Origin: Rallus limicola
Taxonomy: Eukaryota; Chordata; Aves; Gruiformes; Rallidae
Direction: 5' to 3'
Assembly (NCBI GenBank): GCA_022605955.1
Contig: JAKCOZ010000007.1
Coordinates: 14,265,501 to 14,329,500 of the forward strand
DNA: 64,000 bases
Part shown: positions 1 through 13,645 of the stretch, piece by piece
Numbering within the stretch: position 1 is the stretch's first letter
Layout of the letters: each line of letters starts with the position of its first letter
The notes under the pieces: generated by a model
Seen by the model: only the letters and a program-made list of their open reading frames with translations
Databases searched by the model: none
Told to the model about the DNA's origin: nothing
Program-made: the position numbers and the translations under genes

Positions 1-1196
1 CAAAATATAAAGCTGAAACTTTGTGCACTATTCAAGAAGAGAGGAGGAGTTTTTTATTGAGAAATATGTCCAGTTTATGAATCTTCAGTCTCATGGATTT
101 ATTTTACATTGATACTTTATCATCCAGGGTCTAAACTAATCACTGAGGGTTCTTTCCACATTCAGTGAAGGAAAAATAAGCATTTATCTGACTTGAAAAT
201 CTGATAATAGTTGGTGAACATCCAACAGCTCTCACTGGATTTCAGTTAGGTAGTATTTGTTAGTTACAGGCTGATACTTAGCATTTAGGATTGCTGGATA
301 CCTGTGCAGTCAGGTTTTAGCAGAAAGAGTGTAAGTAAGTAGTTGTCAAGTAAGACAAAATTTATTTCTTAGGGTCTAGTTCTTAGATGAATCAGACTGT
401 AAATGTTTTCAAGAAAAAAAAAAAAAAGAACCACCTTTAAAAGCTGCTCTGGACTCACCCTGCCCAGCTTATACTGGATTCTCAAGAGGCTTTGTAGAAG
501 ATTGAGTGATTTAGGTCATTCCTGGAGTCCATGGGAGTGGATCAAATAAATATAAAGTGGCAACAACTAAACCCAACAACAATTTCCTGATGATTTTTTT
601 TTCCTGTAGAAAAATGACCTCATTTTTTACCAAGCAGGAAGAAACTAAAAATGTTGGTAGTTTCAAAATTACCTGTAGCTCAGAGTAACTTGACTAAGAA
701 GCCTAACCAACTACCTTCTACCTTTGCTTGTACTTCTTGAGACTCATCTATCTGTACACAATTGGTAGGAGTAATAAGGAAGACCAATATTTTATTCCAT
801 CTTTGCTTTTGACACTGAATTTTGATTTTAAGAACTGCTGTGATACATACAAATTATAGTTAGCACTCAATGCATAATACTGGAAGAAATGTTCTGTGCC
901 ATATTCTTCTGCTTAGTTACACAAATATGTACAGTCATCTCACACGAGTCTCTTAATCTGACACAGGAATATTCTACAACTACAGATCTCTTATATTTGC
1001 ACAAATAAAATTCTTTGGGTCAAATAATTTCTACTTAAATATCCATCAAATGAAATACTGAAATGTTAGAGGTAAAGACTCTTTTCTGTTTTATGTATTC
1101 GGTATGAAAATAAGATGTGGATCATTGAGTTATATCATAATATTGTGGAGAAAAAATGATTCTTACCTGCTTTCTTATTTTCTTTCTTATTCTTAG
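1..1196 (+). other. Intron, 3' part only
   Basis: Sequence upstream of the first visible exon, read as intron because that exon starts in mid-codon. It is AT-rich with an A-rich run near 413-427. I see no PLAT-like reading frame, RNA gene or recognisable mobile element in it. Confidence 0.6.
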
Positions 1197-1255
1197 GTGG
1201 CTTCCATTTATGTCCCGAGGTGTAATTCATTCAGAAATTGAGCTGTACCCTCAAG
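1197..1255 (+). CDS. LOXHD1-like: Exon 1 (visible): C-terminal strand of PLAT A
   Basis: A 59-nt exon after TTCTTAG and before GTAAG. One leading base completes a codon from an exon outside the window (probably Arg), then 19 codons, then one trailing base. The peptide WLPFMSRGVIHSEIELYPQ matches the last PLAT segment, where the family usually has RWLxxxxxDGxIxRELxP. It is the counterpart of the 56-nt exon at 34919, with the same phases (2 in, 1 out). The acidic DDG of that copy is replaced by SRG here. It is short, so confidence depends on the matching phases and on the domain B exons that follow in frame. Confidence 0.72.
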
Positions 1256-1476
1256 GTAAGGTCTACCGTAACATCATGAAAGTGAGATCAGTAAGTTTTT
1301 TCCTGCGAAGAAATCTGGGTTGTATTTACACTTTAAATATAAGAGAAAGGAATGAATGAGAAGGAAAGTTGTCTTGTATCAGCTAGAAGCACAGAATGTC
1401 TCATCTCTTTTTTCAAAACTTTTATTTAATGTTAAATGATAGAACCTTTATTAACTCTTTCTCTTTTTTTTTTCAG
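1256..1476 (+). other. Short phase-1 intron
   Basis: A 221-bp intron from GTAAG to a T/C tract ending CTTTTTTTTTTTCAG. It separates the last exon of PLAT A from the 42-nt linker exon. No other feature seen. Confidence 0.55.
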
Positions 1477-1518
1477 AATTCCAAATAAATCAACATCTGA
1501 AAGTGCAAGAAGCAAATG
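1477..1518 (+). CDS. LOXHD1-like: Exon 2: 42-nt linker micro-exon between PLAT A and B
   Basis: Preceded by a strong polypyrimidine tract and CAG, followed by GTAAAA. In frame it gives two bases, 13 codons and one base, reading (E)FQINQHLKVQEAN, with no stop. It is phase 1 on both sides, so it can be included or skipped without changing the frame: exon 1 also joins directly to the exon at 5694. It is not PLAT-like and would form a hydrophilic spacer. The 33-nt exon at 35123 sits at the same place after PLAT C, which supports it. Short and without homology evidence, it could be a chance splice-site pair. Confidence 0.5.
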
Positions 1519-4500
1519 GTAAAATGCTACTGTAGTCTTCTGTCTTTAATGAAGACTGTTTCTGTTTCAGAACTAATTGCTTTACACATTTGTTGCCATT
1601 TGTATTTATTTTAAAACATTAATTGCAGCACACTATTTGAATATTTTAGTAAACTCTGAACTTCAGTTTTTAATTTAAACAATAAATCACTTTATTTATG
1701 CTATCTCTTTATTCTGTAATTTTTCTTTCCATAATGCTAATTTTCTCTCTGTTTGCTTGAAAATTCGTATTTTTCTAATGCTTATTGGTGATCTATCCTA
1801 ATTTCCTTTTTTTTTTAATTTAGCATTTTAAACCACAATTCTTTCTCCTGGGCTATATATAGTTTTCTTCTCACTATTAGTTTTTAATTTTCTGTTTTAC
1901 CTGTGATTTGTTATTTGTTCAGCTTGACTTTTCTGTCCTTGCAACCAGCACAGATTAAATTACATTTCTTAATAACACATAACATTTTCTGAGCTGTGAG
2001 AAGTGCTTCATACTGTAGGTTGAAAATTAATTTAGAAGCTGTTGGGAGGAAGTTTGAAAACTTTTATTCATAATTTATTATATTAATCAAGATATCCATG
2101 AAGATCCAAATACTTTGTCTTAAGTAGTGTCCCTATGGCAAATAGTGATAAAATGTGTATCCAGTTTTTAAACAGATTATATTCAAATGTCATCCTATTA
2201 CAGGCTTTATTACGAATCACAAGTATCCCTGTCCTTCCTTTATGTGCCTTTTTCATAAGACATTCGTTTTCTAACTGCCTATCACTCTTGGTGCTGTTCT
2301 GCCTACCTCAATTCCATGAGGTCTGAACCCACAGATCCTCAGACTGCTCAAAACAGTCTGCTTAGACCTTACTGCACCTGGACAACCACACTCTTTTATT
2401 TAAGCTGTGCTTGTCTGGTTGCAGAGTAAAAGTTGCAGCAGATAAAAATTTCCCCATAAACCTAGCAAAATATGACAAAGGGTGTGAATAAACTATATTT
2501 ATGTCCAACCAGCTTATCTTTAGTGGCGATGGGCTTGGTCTTGCAGTGAATATCTTGTTCACAGCACTGTCATTGTGACCCTGGGAGAGAAATGCCCAGA
2601 AAAGTTGCTTAGCTTTGTCATTGACAAAACTTGCTCGCTGTCAAAACAGACCTGTTTCACGGCAATGCAAGGTGGTTCTTTTACAAATGTCTCAGAGTCA
2701 GGTAGCCAAAAGCATATGCACCAAATAACCTTTTTTTGGGAGGCACTTGCTGAAATATGGAACAGGGAGAAAGCAACTGGAATTTGGGTATCCCACACCT
2801 ACAGAAACTGTTCCAATTACTGTTGAGTGGTTGACATGAGATTTTATCTACCTATTCTTTTGCTATGAGCTTTTAAAAAAAATCTAATTTTTATTCTGTA
2901 CCAGTTTTTTAAAAACAGAATTATTTCTCTGGGCAGTTGAATTTTCTAGTATGTTGTACTGTTTTAAATATTCTAGAAAAGGAAAAAATTGGAAGAAAAT
3001 TTCTAGAAATTCCTATGTGGTAAGGTCTCACTTTCTGACACCCTTGAGGGTGTACTTGGCATCAAGTTGCACCTTTCCTCTACATATTAAAAAAAAAAGT
3101 CACTTAAACATTTTTTTCTGGATTGTTCTCTCCTCAATTTGTATTCTCCTGCAGCTGTTAAGCAATAAGAATATTTGTGTTCAGTCTTATCAGAAAAAAA
3201 CGTAGGTTTTTGTTCCAAAAACAATGAGCATTACATATTTGTAATCTTTACAGTTTCCAGCTTCTATTCCAGTACAGGAATGCCATGAGGATTTCTGGCA
3301 TCAAAGACATCAGAAATTATAGGATTCTTCTCCTACACCCCCATTGTCCTTCAAACACCAAGTCCTGTCCGTTTCCTAAAAAAAGCCCAAAGTCAATATT
3401 GAGGACTGCAAGCTAAAACTCTTTCCTATAATATTTTTTGAGAAGTTTTACTGTGACAGTTGTACTTGAGTGCAAAATATTCTACTGTTACTACACTTGT
3501 CCTTTGGAAGCAGGAGTCGAGCTCGAATATACAGTCTCAAGAGTGTTGCTTAACAAAAGAGAGACTTGGAGAATAGAATAGAACAGAATGGAATAGGCCG
3601 TCAAAACTGCCTGATGCATAATAAGTCAGACAGTGAACAAATTCAAAAGAAAATACATTTTGCCTGCTTTAAAATAAATATTTGTTTCTGAACAACTTTT
3701 GAATTTCTAAGAGTAGTGGGTCATATTTTATCCTTTATCTGCACCATTCTTCATAAGCACTTGGAAATAGAATTATCCTAATTTTTCAATCCAAATGAAC
3801 TTAATCTTTAAGGAATTAATATTATATTGTCAGAAAAAGGAAGAGGCTGATGTTTTGGTAGATGAACTCTGCAGGGAGCCTCTGTCTTTTGCTTTTGTCT
3901 CTGGTCTTTGTGCACAGAGGCCTTTCACCCTTCTAATTGATGCTGATTCTTTTTTAGCCTGGTGCTGTGTTTCTTTTTCCAAGACATTGTGTCTATAGAG
4001 GAAGCTGTGAGGATGCAAATTTTCAAATAGACACAAAAAAGTTTTTTACAAGCTGTAGACTGAAATTTTTTAGAGGAATTGGATGGTTCACTTCCTTTAC
4101 AGAATCATAGAATGGTTTGAGTTGGAAGAGATCTTTAAAGATCATCTAGTCCACACACCGGGCATGGACATCTTTCACTGGATCAGGTGGCTCAAATCAC
4201 CATCTAACCTGATCTTGAACGCTTCCAGGAATGGGACATCCACAAAATCCAAAAATTTCTTCCTTATGTCCTATCTAAATCTATCCTCTTTCAGTTTAAA
4301 GCCGTTTCCCCTTATCTTCTCACTATCAGCCTTAGTAAGTCTTTGCCTTTCTTATAAGCCCCCTTTATATATTGAAAGTCTGCAACAAGGTGTCTTTAGA
4401 ACATTTTCTTCTCCACGCTGGACAACCACGTTTCTTCACAGGAGAGTTCCTCTCAGCCCTCTGATTATTTTCATGGTCCTCCTCAGGGATCTGATCTAAC

Positions 4501-5693
4501 AGCTCCATTTCTTTCTTGTACTGGGAACCCCACGGCTGGATGTAGTACTCTGGGTGGGATTTCATAAGAACTGTGTAGAGGGGGAGAATCACCTCCCTCA
4601 ACCTTTTGGCTAGGTTTGATTAATCAGACCAAATGAGCTGTTGCTGTTTCCTGAATTGTCAGCTGTGTATTTAAGTCTATCACCTTCCAAAACCAGGCAT
4701 CAAGCAAACATCAAAAATTCGGAAGAGAGGAGATACAACCTCCTGTTCCAGTTCAGTCTTTGTGGGGCAAATTACTGAGGGATAATGGGTCTAGCCCAAG
4801 ATAAATACTGCTGTCAGGCAACAGATTTAATTCATGCAGGCATTACCAGACAGCTTTCTATTAATAAAACTGCAGTGTACGCTGTGTCATTTATTTATAA
4901 CATGACTGTGGGCTGGTATTTCATTTGTTGTTTGCCTTACACAAAATGAATTTAAGTCACTAAGTGGAACTTGTTTCATACAGGCAAAAGCTACAATCAA
5001 AAGAGGGTTAGAGAGTGTGAGATCCCAGCTTTTCAGATGTAGAAATGAATTTTCTAATTATTAATTGTTCTTTTATAAAATAAGATTTATATTAAGCTGC
5101 TTTCAGATATTTAAATAGCATGTTTGCATTGTATGGGAGCAGAGATGACATTTTAGCATCCGGAAAGCTTTATATAAAATGATTTTCTGAAGAGTCTTTG
5201 TTTAGTGTCAGACTTTTTCTCCAAAAGCTTCTTTTTTTTAATGCTTATCTCAATGTCATGCCTTTACCTAGGAGGCAAAAAAGGCTCTTATTGGTGTGTC
5301 ACATCAATGTAAAAGGAGAGGAAATTGTACTTAATTGTGATGCTTTGATACTTTTTCCTGTTGCAGTTTTTGGTTACGCATGTTACCTGAATGCTGGAAA
5401 TTGCGCTTTTTTCCACAATGACCCAGAGGGTTAATGCTAGAAATCTCACTAGACTCTGTGTTCATATTTCCAGCTTAATATGCTGCAAACCTACTAAATC
5501 TTTGAAGTTACACAACTTGCCTAAGATGAGTTTGAATGCTGTAGCATTTAGCCGACCTTCTGCTGCCTCTCGCATCATTTTAGGTGCATAGTTGCAGTCC
5601 CTGCTTTAAACTATGCATTTACATCTTTTGTGTAGCTTGCCACATGTCAGTAACAGTTATAAAAGCATTTTGATTTTATTTTTTACTTTACAG
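1519..5693 (+). other. Intron between PLAT A linker and PLAT B
   Basis: About 4.2 kb of AT-rich intron ending TTTACAG. It holds a minus-strand CR1 fragment (4101-4610) and a short GAATA-rich stretch near 3571-3596. The open frames on both strands near 2560-2826 have no splice context or family resemblance. Nothing else recognised. Confidence 0.6.
4101..4610 (-). mobile_element. CR1 LINE 3' fragment
   Basis: On the plus strand it opens with AGAATCATAGAATGG and a TTGGAAGAGATC-type block, the reverse complement of a CR1 3' end, so the element points to the minus strand. It continues through the usual 'CTTCCAGGAATGGGACATC' and 'CTGGATGTAGTACTC' blocks of the 3' part of ORF2 and its 3' UTR. It is 5'-truncated and full of stops. 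The minus-strand frame at 4365-4601 is a remnant of its ORF2 tail. Confidence 0.88.
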
Positions 5694-5857
5694 AAGGGGA
5701 CTGGAAGATTACTGTAGTCACTGGGGATTTTGAAACAGCTGGCACAACAGCAACAGTATCCCTCTATGCTTATGGAGAAAATAAAGCGTCTGGTCCTATT
5801 ATTTTGGGATCTGGGAAACACCAGCTGTTTAATCCCAACAGTGAAGACACATTTAAG
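5694..5857 (+). CDS. LOXHD1-like: Exon 3: N-terminal half of PLAT B
   Basis: A 164-nt exon after TTTACAG and before GTATAG. Two bases complete a Glu codon using the G from either upstream exon, then 54 codons, ending in phase 0. The peptide opens EGDWKITVVTGDFETAGTTA, the classic first two strands of a PLAT domain with the TGD..xAGT motif. It ends GSGKHQLFNPNSEDTFK, the start of the strand that leads into the phase-0 junction. This is one of the best preserved domain halves in the window. It belongs to the B/D/F sequence class, which has LYAYGEN where the other class has the GDTGKR motif. Confidence 0.9.
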
Positions 5858-8800
5858 GTATAGTATGGCACTTATGCAAGCACTGGAGAATTCAAAACAT
5901 ATGCAAAATAGCTTTTCTCAAAATGGGATAGTAACAGTATTAAAAAGGACTCAAAGTGGTATGTAAGGATCATTACGGATTTCTGAGGGAGTGGCTGACT
6001 TAAAGTAGTGAGATTTGAATCAGCAAATGTACTCAGAGCTGTGTCAAGCAGACATGCCTCTCAGAACCTGCTTCCTATCTGCATCTGCCTGGTGTGCTTG
6101 TTTTAACTAGACATTCATTTGTAGAGGTAGAAAAACTTCCTTTGTCTGTCCTTTGCGTTGATGTAGTAATAGTCCTGACTGTGGCTTGTGTTGCATATCC
6201 ATCTTTGGAAGTGTCCGCTGTAAGTTCTTCCATGGGTTTTTCCTCAGGCTTCCACTGAAGAGCGCTGTCATTCAAACCTTTTATTGAAGAAAGTAAGAAG
6301 GAAAGAAGATGTGTCTAGGGCCTAGAGTGAAATTATACTGGGTAGGTTAAATCAGGTGATTTAGACTAGAGATGTCCTACTCCAACAAACAGCGAGATTT
6401 CTCTCTTCTTCAAGAGACCTCTGAGAGGTGCTTCAAAGCATGGCATATTACCCAGGGCTTCTCCAAGATTGTATGATTCCTACGCTTTCTTCTAGTTCCT
6501 ATAGTTCCTCAGGAATGTTGCAATTTTTACAATGGCTATATGTTACTCCAGTTGAAATAATTTATGCATAATAAACTGATGATGGGGAATCAGTGACACA
6601 TAGGAGAGGCAGTTTCTCTGTTGGGTGGGGTTTATTTGTTGTTTGTTTTCCAGTTTCAAGTGTAAACATTGTGAGCTTTTGCAGACACAAGTCAATGGCA
6701 GTCTTTCCTTAGTATTTCTTTAAATTGAAAGTAACTTGGCTAAAGTTTGCAGATACTGTTGGTTTAAGATTATCTCATATCAAAACAGGAAAGTGAAATC
6801 AATGCTTATCTGAAGGCCAAATTTAAGTGCTCCTTTTCAAATGATTCTGGCTGGATGATCATCTTGGATATTCATCCAACTAATTAATGCTGTCTGACAG
6901 CAAGTTCTTCCTCATGTATTCAGTTTGTTGAGGGAAACACCCAGTTTGTTTTCCTTTTCTTTGGAAGAACACTGTGTTTCTCAAAGCATCATTTTTATTC
7001 CCCCCAGCATCAGAGCAAGACCTGATACCTGGAAAAGAACTTTGATGATCTGTTGCTATCCACACTAACACCCAGGCTTAGGTCTTCTACACTGTAGCTA
7101 AGTCTTTGTGCCTGATTTTTTTCTTTACTGAAATACCACTGAAAGCCTCGAAGAGGCTTCGAGGCCAGGCACAGCACTCTGATGCAGTTTAAGTGGGATG
7201 AATGTGGGCTGAGGAGTACCACTTAAACCTTTTACTGAATCTAATAGTGTAATCAAACTTTTAAGTTTATGTTAATGGGACCTTTAAACTTTAGAGATTC
7301 TTGAGGAGACTTCTTCCTGAATTCTAACACCACCATCAAAGCTTCAAGATTGACCAGATTACTGTCCATCCATTATTTATCAAAACGACTTCTTTAACTG
7401 TCAGTCAGTGCTGATCAATGGGAAGAGAAAGAAAAGAACGGAAAAAGTTGGGGTGTTTTGCTTCCTTTGCCCTCATTTACTCCCCATAAATTCTAATTTA
7501 ATAAGGTAGCTGAAGTTTTTTGTTAATCCAAAAGAAAGCTGTATTTTCCAAATATTTCTGAACTTTTTAACTCCGCAGCCTTCCAACAGTAGGAGCACAG
7601 TGTAATAATATCAATATTGCTAAATACTATGGAGTTGCAGAAAAATTGGACAGCCCATATTGTGTTCTGCTACGTTAGTTTTGGTCTGTTAAGTACATTG
7701 GGGAAAATCTTGACTAAATGGGCCAAGATTTACAGCCTTTGTGTAGGAATGTGCTGCATGTTTGAAGGTTCTTTTAAACTCCAGGTAATCTTTTTTTTTT
7801 TTGAAGAAAGTGTTAGCTGATGCAGGGAGATGCAAGACTTCAACCTAATGGAAAAAATAAATTGTGTCCCACAAAAACAATCAAAGTACCATCTCATTTC
7901 AAAATCCCTTTGGTCACAGATATAATCCTAAGAAATGACAGAAAAATGGTCCACAGAAAAAGAATGAAACAAAACTGTACTGGATTATCTTAATAAAAAT
8001 CAAGAATAGTAGGCTGATAAAAAGCACAGTTAACTGTATGGTAACTTAGATACCTAAACATAAATGATGGATATTCAGTAATGTTAAAAATTAAAAAAAA
8101 AAAGAAGTTATTAAAAGCTGAATAAATCAGATTTTCATATACTCCTGAGATATTGTTGCTCACCTAAAATCTGATTTTGACATTGCTTTCATTGCTGTAC
8201 ACAGCCGGAGTAACATCATTAAGTTTGTCTATCTCTGATTAAGTTTTGTGTAAATTAGATTAAAAATTGCTTGACTTCCAATGTAATGTGGGTAGAATGT
8301 AACAAGGCTGTTGCCCTTGGAGACGTTCGTATGATGGTAGCACACAAAAGTCACCAAAGGTTTTTTGACAGTTGTGTGACGGGGAGAGTTCTTGTTTCTG
8401 ACTGGAGTCTTGGGTTCTAGGTTCTCACAAGATGGTTGTGTACAAACTGCACTATATTTCCCATTACACCTTGGCAATTTTTCCTACCAGATGGGAAAGT
8501 CAGGGATGAACAATATGGGAATGGGAAAGAAAAGGAATTTAAATTTGATGGATTTCCCTTCCTGCTCTGTAATTGTTCCTGTGTGTACAAAGAAACTACT
8601 TCTAGGCTATGGTTTTCTGCTTCTGTTACCATTCAGGCATAGTTTTTAGGGCATAATTTTTCTGTTGAGAGCCATTCCTCCTCCAATAGAGGGATATCAA
8701 TCTACGGTAAGTTACAGAACTGTCATCTGTTTCCTGCGTTTTCCTCTGGTGTCATGACGGTCCCTGAGTATTCCTCAGTATTTCAAAAACACTGATTTTG

Positions 8801-11800
8801 GCAGTATGTTGAGTTGCTCAAGACACTGAAGCTTTAATTAGATTGTCAACTTTATTACCCAGAGCCCTGTATGTTGCATCGTCACTCTTTGAAACATGGA
8901 AAATTATCCCTTAAGAGTGTAGGTACTGTTTGATAAAGATTTTTTTTAATAAGTTTTCTTTCAATGTTTGGCCGTGTCAAATATTCTCTTTGGTGTTAAA
9001 GAGAACTAGGCAGAAGACTTTAAGCCTATTACCTCCCACAAAAGCCAACAATGTTCTCTCCATTTTTATTACCTCATTGCAGAATAATTCCATACCTTTA
9101 GGTTCAAATTCTGCTCTTCTACTAATAATGAAACCAGTAAAACCACTGACTTGTTCAGTAAGTCTACTTTCAAAACAGTGAGAGTGGCAGGACCTAGCAC
9201 TTCCTTAACAAGACTTCTTCCCTGCTTCACTTTGCAAATTTAGTTCATTATCAGTTCTACAATCCCTTTAGGGCAGTGTTGGTCTTGTTCATCTCAACAC
9301 ATTTTCAAGTTTATCTTAAATAACACTATATTTAGTTATTAGGAGTGCTGGGTTTTTTTTTAGAAATCTTCAAAATCTTCACTTTAACCATATGTTAATT
9401 GAGTAGTTGGTGGGTGTCTTTGTAAGGAAGATAGTTGTTCCATGTTTGCAAGCATGGGAAATGGTGTATGCATGATATTTTAGGAGAACTGGAAACTGGA
9501 ATCCATCACCAGTGTGAATTTTTGCTGCTCAAGCTCATTTCTCTGGCTTGTAAATCTGATGACCTGTCCAGTTACGCTTTTAAAAGTTTCTTCATCAGAA
9601 TAAACAGTTGTTTAAACACTGTCATAGCCTTTTAAGGCAAAATGTCAGACACTAATATAGACAGATGAAAAACAGTGCTCCTACTAACGCTTATAATCTT
9701 CCTGCGATGAGGCTGTTACAGTGTTAAATCCAGCCTTTTTCCTTCCAGCCACACATACCTTGTTTGTAGAGAATTGTGTTCATCAGGTGTGCCTTACGCT
9801 GTTCTGCATCACACGGAGGCTTTATACTTGGAAGTTTATCTGTTGTTTTACATTTTGGCTATGAGTAGTTTTAAATAATCTATGCATTAATAACTGACAC
9901 TCCTTCCATCAGAGTCAGCCCTATGGACTGTAAGAATCTGTCATGTCTCACGGCGTGTCTTTCATTCCTGTGCCCTGGATCCCTATTCATTCTTTCATCC
10001 GTCAAAACTCAGATCTGTGAAGGAAAATGAGAAGTAGTGGGGAGAAAACCAAATGCTATAAAAATAGGTTGAAACAAATCCATTTCCATGCTTTTTCTCC
10101 CATTGTTAAAATAAAAGAGCCTGTAATGAGCTCAGTGAGAAATCTTCCCAAGTGAGAAGATTGCAGAAGTGACCGCAAGCACTAATGTAGCTATCCACTC
10201 TCTTAACCATGGGACTGACAATGCCTAAAAGCTGGGCATAGCTTGTGTCCTGCTATTTTCCAGCTGTTCCTGTTTGCTATTATGACCATTTAGGTCCAGA
10301 AACAGTTGAATGAAACTTAAAGAAACCCAGGCTTTAGTCAGATATGCTTCAGGCAGCATAAAGCAGTCATACTGCTGGCTTTAACTCCACTTGAAACTGT
10401 CTGTCTCTCTATGAAATGCATGTGATAACAACATGAACCTCATTCCTTACTGAGATAAAAGGAAGAAGTATGTAAAACAATCTCCATCAGCTACAGGCTG
10501 TGCAAGAAGCAAAATTTAGTTTGTTCCAACAGCATGGAAGGGTTGTACAGAGCTCACAATCTTTGAGAAAACCACAATTCAGTGTTACAGAATCAACAGT
10601 CAAAAGGAGAGTAAATCAGAGATTTAGCCCTACTGCTAGGTTGTGGACTGAGGTGGCTACTCTGTACCTTTTCTTAAATGAATCTTCATGTGTCTTCAGA
10701 TTCTTTGTGCTGGTGGACACATAATAGGGCTTCAATCTTTCTTATCATGAATCACTTCCTTATGCAATAAGCCCCACTTTTCCAATCACAACATCATTCT
10801 GTTAGCATGATGTACATGCATGTGATGAAGGTTAAGTAGAGATCAAGTTTTCTTACATGGTCTTACCTTTGTATAGCTCTCTTACAGCCAGTGTTAGGCT
10901 GTATTCCAGTTAACGTCCTCTGGTAGGCAGTGTTTTTAACTCCCCACTTAAGGACTGCGTAAAGTTTCAAATCCATTAAAATACTCCTGATCTGACTTGG
11001 GAAAGCACAGATCACTCAGAAAAACCTGAGATATAAGTGACTACATTCTTCTAACATGAGATTTTTGTGCGTAGTTTCAAGAACTGACATCCTGATACCA
11101 TAAATACTTGGTGTTGACATAATTTATTTAACCACACAGTAGAAGAAAAGCTATTCCAGAGCTTTAATGTTGTTCCTAAAGCATTTTCCCATTTGTTGTA
11201 CTTGAGAGTGGAAAAAATAAGCTGCCTGTTGGTGCCATTAGTTTAGCAGGTAACAGCAATGTGACATTTCCTTTCTGTAATTAACCCCGTAACAGATAAT
11301 TGGCATCCATTTTAGAGAATAGTAGCTCATTGTTAGCCTGTATAGGAAGGTCAAGTGAGTGAGTATTGATACTGCAATATCTACACGATGAAAATAGCTT
11401 GAGTGGACTGGAAAAGTGTTTAATTGTCAGTGTGCAATGAGCAGTACTTGTTTATCCAGATTAAATATGTGTCTGAAGCAAGTATGAAGTGGGGAAAAAC
11501 TATGCCAATTTTTCAGTGGCCTTTAATCTTACTCCTTACTTGTCTATATCCACCTTTTGGTGTTAAGTTTCTGTGTAAGCATCTGTGATATATTCTAATT
11601 CTTCTATTAGTGTGTAACTGTACCATGTCTATGGGTCACAATTAACAAATTGTCTGAATTCAGACAACTGGAAAATGTAAGCACCGTGGGTGGACACTGA
11701 GTATCTCATGGGTATGTTATAATAATTTTTGGCAACATTTACCAGCTGCATACTCACAATTTAAAAATGTATTCTACTTCCAGGGATTTTTCCATTACAT

Positions 11801-12246
11801 GGAGATGCTGCAGAAGTTAAACTAATTCAGTCAATGATTTCTTTTTCTTTTGGGAATCCAGCTGCTGCACATGATTTCTCTGAAATTCTGTTAATGAGAT
11901 GGCCTTACATGAAATTAATAACTGTCTGTCAAGCATAGCCTCTAGTGGTTGTTAAACATTGGGATTTTGGTGTAGCTGCTTTAGAAGTGTTGATTTATCC
12001 AAATTATTTTCATGCTAGCTTGAGTTTATTTCAGAGATTGCAGGATATTTTCTGTACAACAGGAATACAGTGACATTATTTTTTCTATTTACGAAAGAGG
12101 AATTGAGTCATTACATATATTCTTTCCATCCTTTTACCGAGGTATCTTTCTACTAAATAGTCTCTTCCTAAGTCGAGGAACTTCACTTTTCACTTGGTTA
12201 AACAGCACAAGTGCATGAAAGTATGCAATACTGACTTCACTCAAAA

Positions 12247-12837
12247 TCATAGAACCAGAATCATAGAATCAGACTCATAGAATGGTCTGGGTTGGAAGGG
12301 ACCCCAAGGATCATTGAGTTCCACCCCCCTGCCACAAGCAGGGCGACCAGCCTCCAGGCCTGGATCTACACAGGGTTGCCCAGGGCCCCATCCAACCTGG
12401 CCTTGAACACCTCCAGGGATGGGGCATCCACCACCTCTCTGGGCAGCCTGTTCCAGCACTTTACCACCCTCTCTGTAAAGAACTTTCCCCTAATACCTAA
12501 TCTAAACCTTCCCTCTTTTAGCTTTAATCCATTCCCCATTGTCCTGCCATTGTCTACCCTTTTAAAAAGCTGATTCCCCTCCTGTTTGTATGCTCCCTTC
12601 AGGTACTGGAAGGCTACAATGAGGTCCTCCCATAGCGTTCTCTTCTCTAGGCTGAACAAGCCCATCTCCCTTGGCCTGTCTTCATAGGGAAGGTGCTCCA
12701 GCCCTCTAATCATCTTTGTGTCCCTCCTCTGAACCCTCTCCAACAGTTCCATGTCTTGCTTGTATTAGGGGCCCCAGATCTGGACACACTTCTCTTCTGA
12801 TGGAGCCCAGGATACCATTGACCATCCAAGCTGTGAG
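12247..12837 (-). mobile_element. CR1 LINE 3' fragment
   Basis: The plus strand shows the reversed CR1 tail (repeated AATCATAGAA), then GGTCTGGGTTGGAAGGGACC. The minus-strand frame at 12366-12752 reads [20 protein letters not shown] and later [12 protein letters not shown], both standard CR1 ORF2 C-terminal motifs. Near its 5' end (about 12798) a stretch of the consensus is missing, so the 'GAGCCCAGGATACCATTGACC' block is joined early. Higher GC than the flanks. Confidence 0.92.
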
Positions 12838-13052
12838 AGGAAAATATCTGGTATGCTAGGGAATAAAAAAAGTGTTTACATAGAACATTTAGAAATTTAA
12901 TTAAAATTTAGTACTTGCATCGTCTTTAGGGAGAATGCCTTGCTGTTAAACCTGGATTTAAATTTATGCTTTGAGACGACATGTAAAATACAAGATTTAT
13001 TAAGCTTCAATTAAAAAAATAGCACACATTTTCTAACACATGGTTTAATAAA

Positions 13053-13645
13053 AATAGAATAATAGAATTTTTTAGGTTGGAAAAGACCTTTAAGATCTTT
13101 GAGTCCAACTGTTACCCTAGTACTGCCAAATCCATTAAGAAACCATGTCGCTAAGTGCCATCTTTTAAATACCTCCAGGGATAGTGACCCAACCACTTCC
13201 CTGGGCATCTGCTCCAGTGCTCGACAACCTTCCAGTGAAGAAATTTTTCTTAATATCCAATCTAAACTTGTCCTGGCACAACTTGAAGCCATTTCCTCTT
13301 GTCTTACCGCTTGTTACTTAGTGAAAGAGGCAAACACCTCCCTGGTCACAACCTCCTTCCAGGGAGCTGTAGAGAGCAATAAGGTCTCCCCTCTGGCTCC
13401 TTTTCTCCAGGCTAAGCCCACCCCCCCCCGCCCCAGTTCCCTCAGACACTCCTCATAAGACTTGTGCTCTAGACCCTTCACCGGCTTTGTTGTCCTCCTC
13501 TGGGTGTGCTCCAGCACCTCAATGTCCTTTTTGTAGGTAGGGGCCCAAAGCTGAACACAGCACTTGAGGTGTGGCCATACTGTCTTGATACAAACCGGGA
13601 TGCTGCTGGCCATCTTGGCTACATGGGCACACTTCTGGCTCATAT
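13053..13645 (-). mobile_element. Outer CR1 of nest, 3' part
   Basis: A reversed CR1 3' end (AATAGAATTTTTTAGGTTGG) followed by ORF2 tail blocks. It breaks off at 13645 after the 'GGGCACACTTCTGGCTCATAT' block, and the same element resumes at 14373. Older-looking than the inner copies: its minus-strand frame is disrupted. This is the host into which the plus-strand CR1 inserted. Confidence 0.85.

Noticed and set aside
2559..2826. Overlapping 79- and 83-codon frames on both strands
   Set aside because: No splice sites in the host frame, no PLAT resemblance and no recognisable motif. Mirror-image open frames on both strands suggest chance.
3571..3596. GAATA-rich stretch as a separate CR1 tail
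   Set aside because: Resembles the (GAATA) tails of some CR1 copies, but no CR1 body adjoins it, so only noted as simple sequence.
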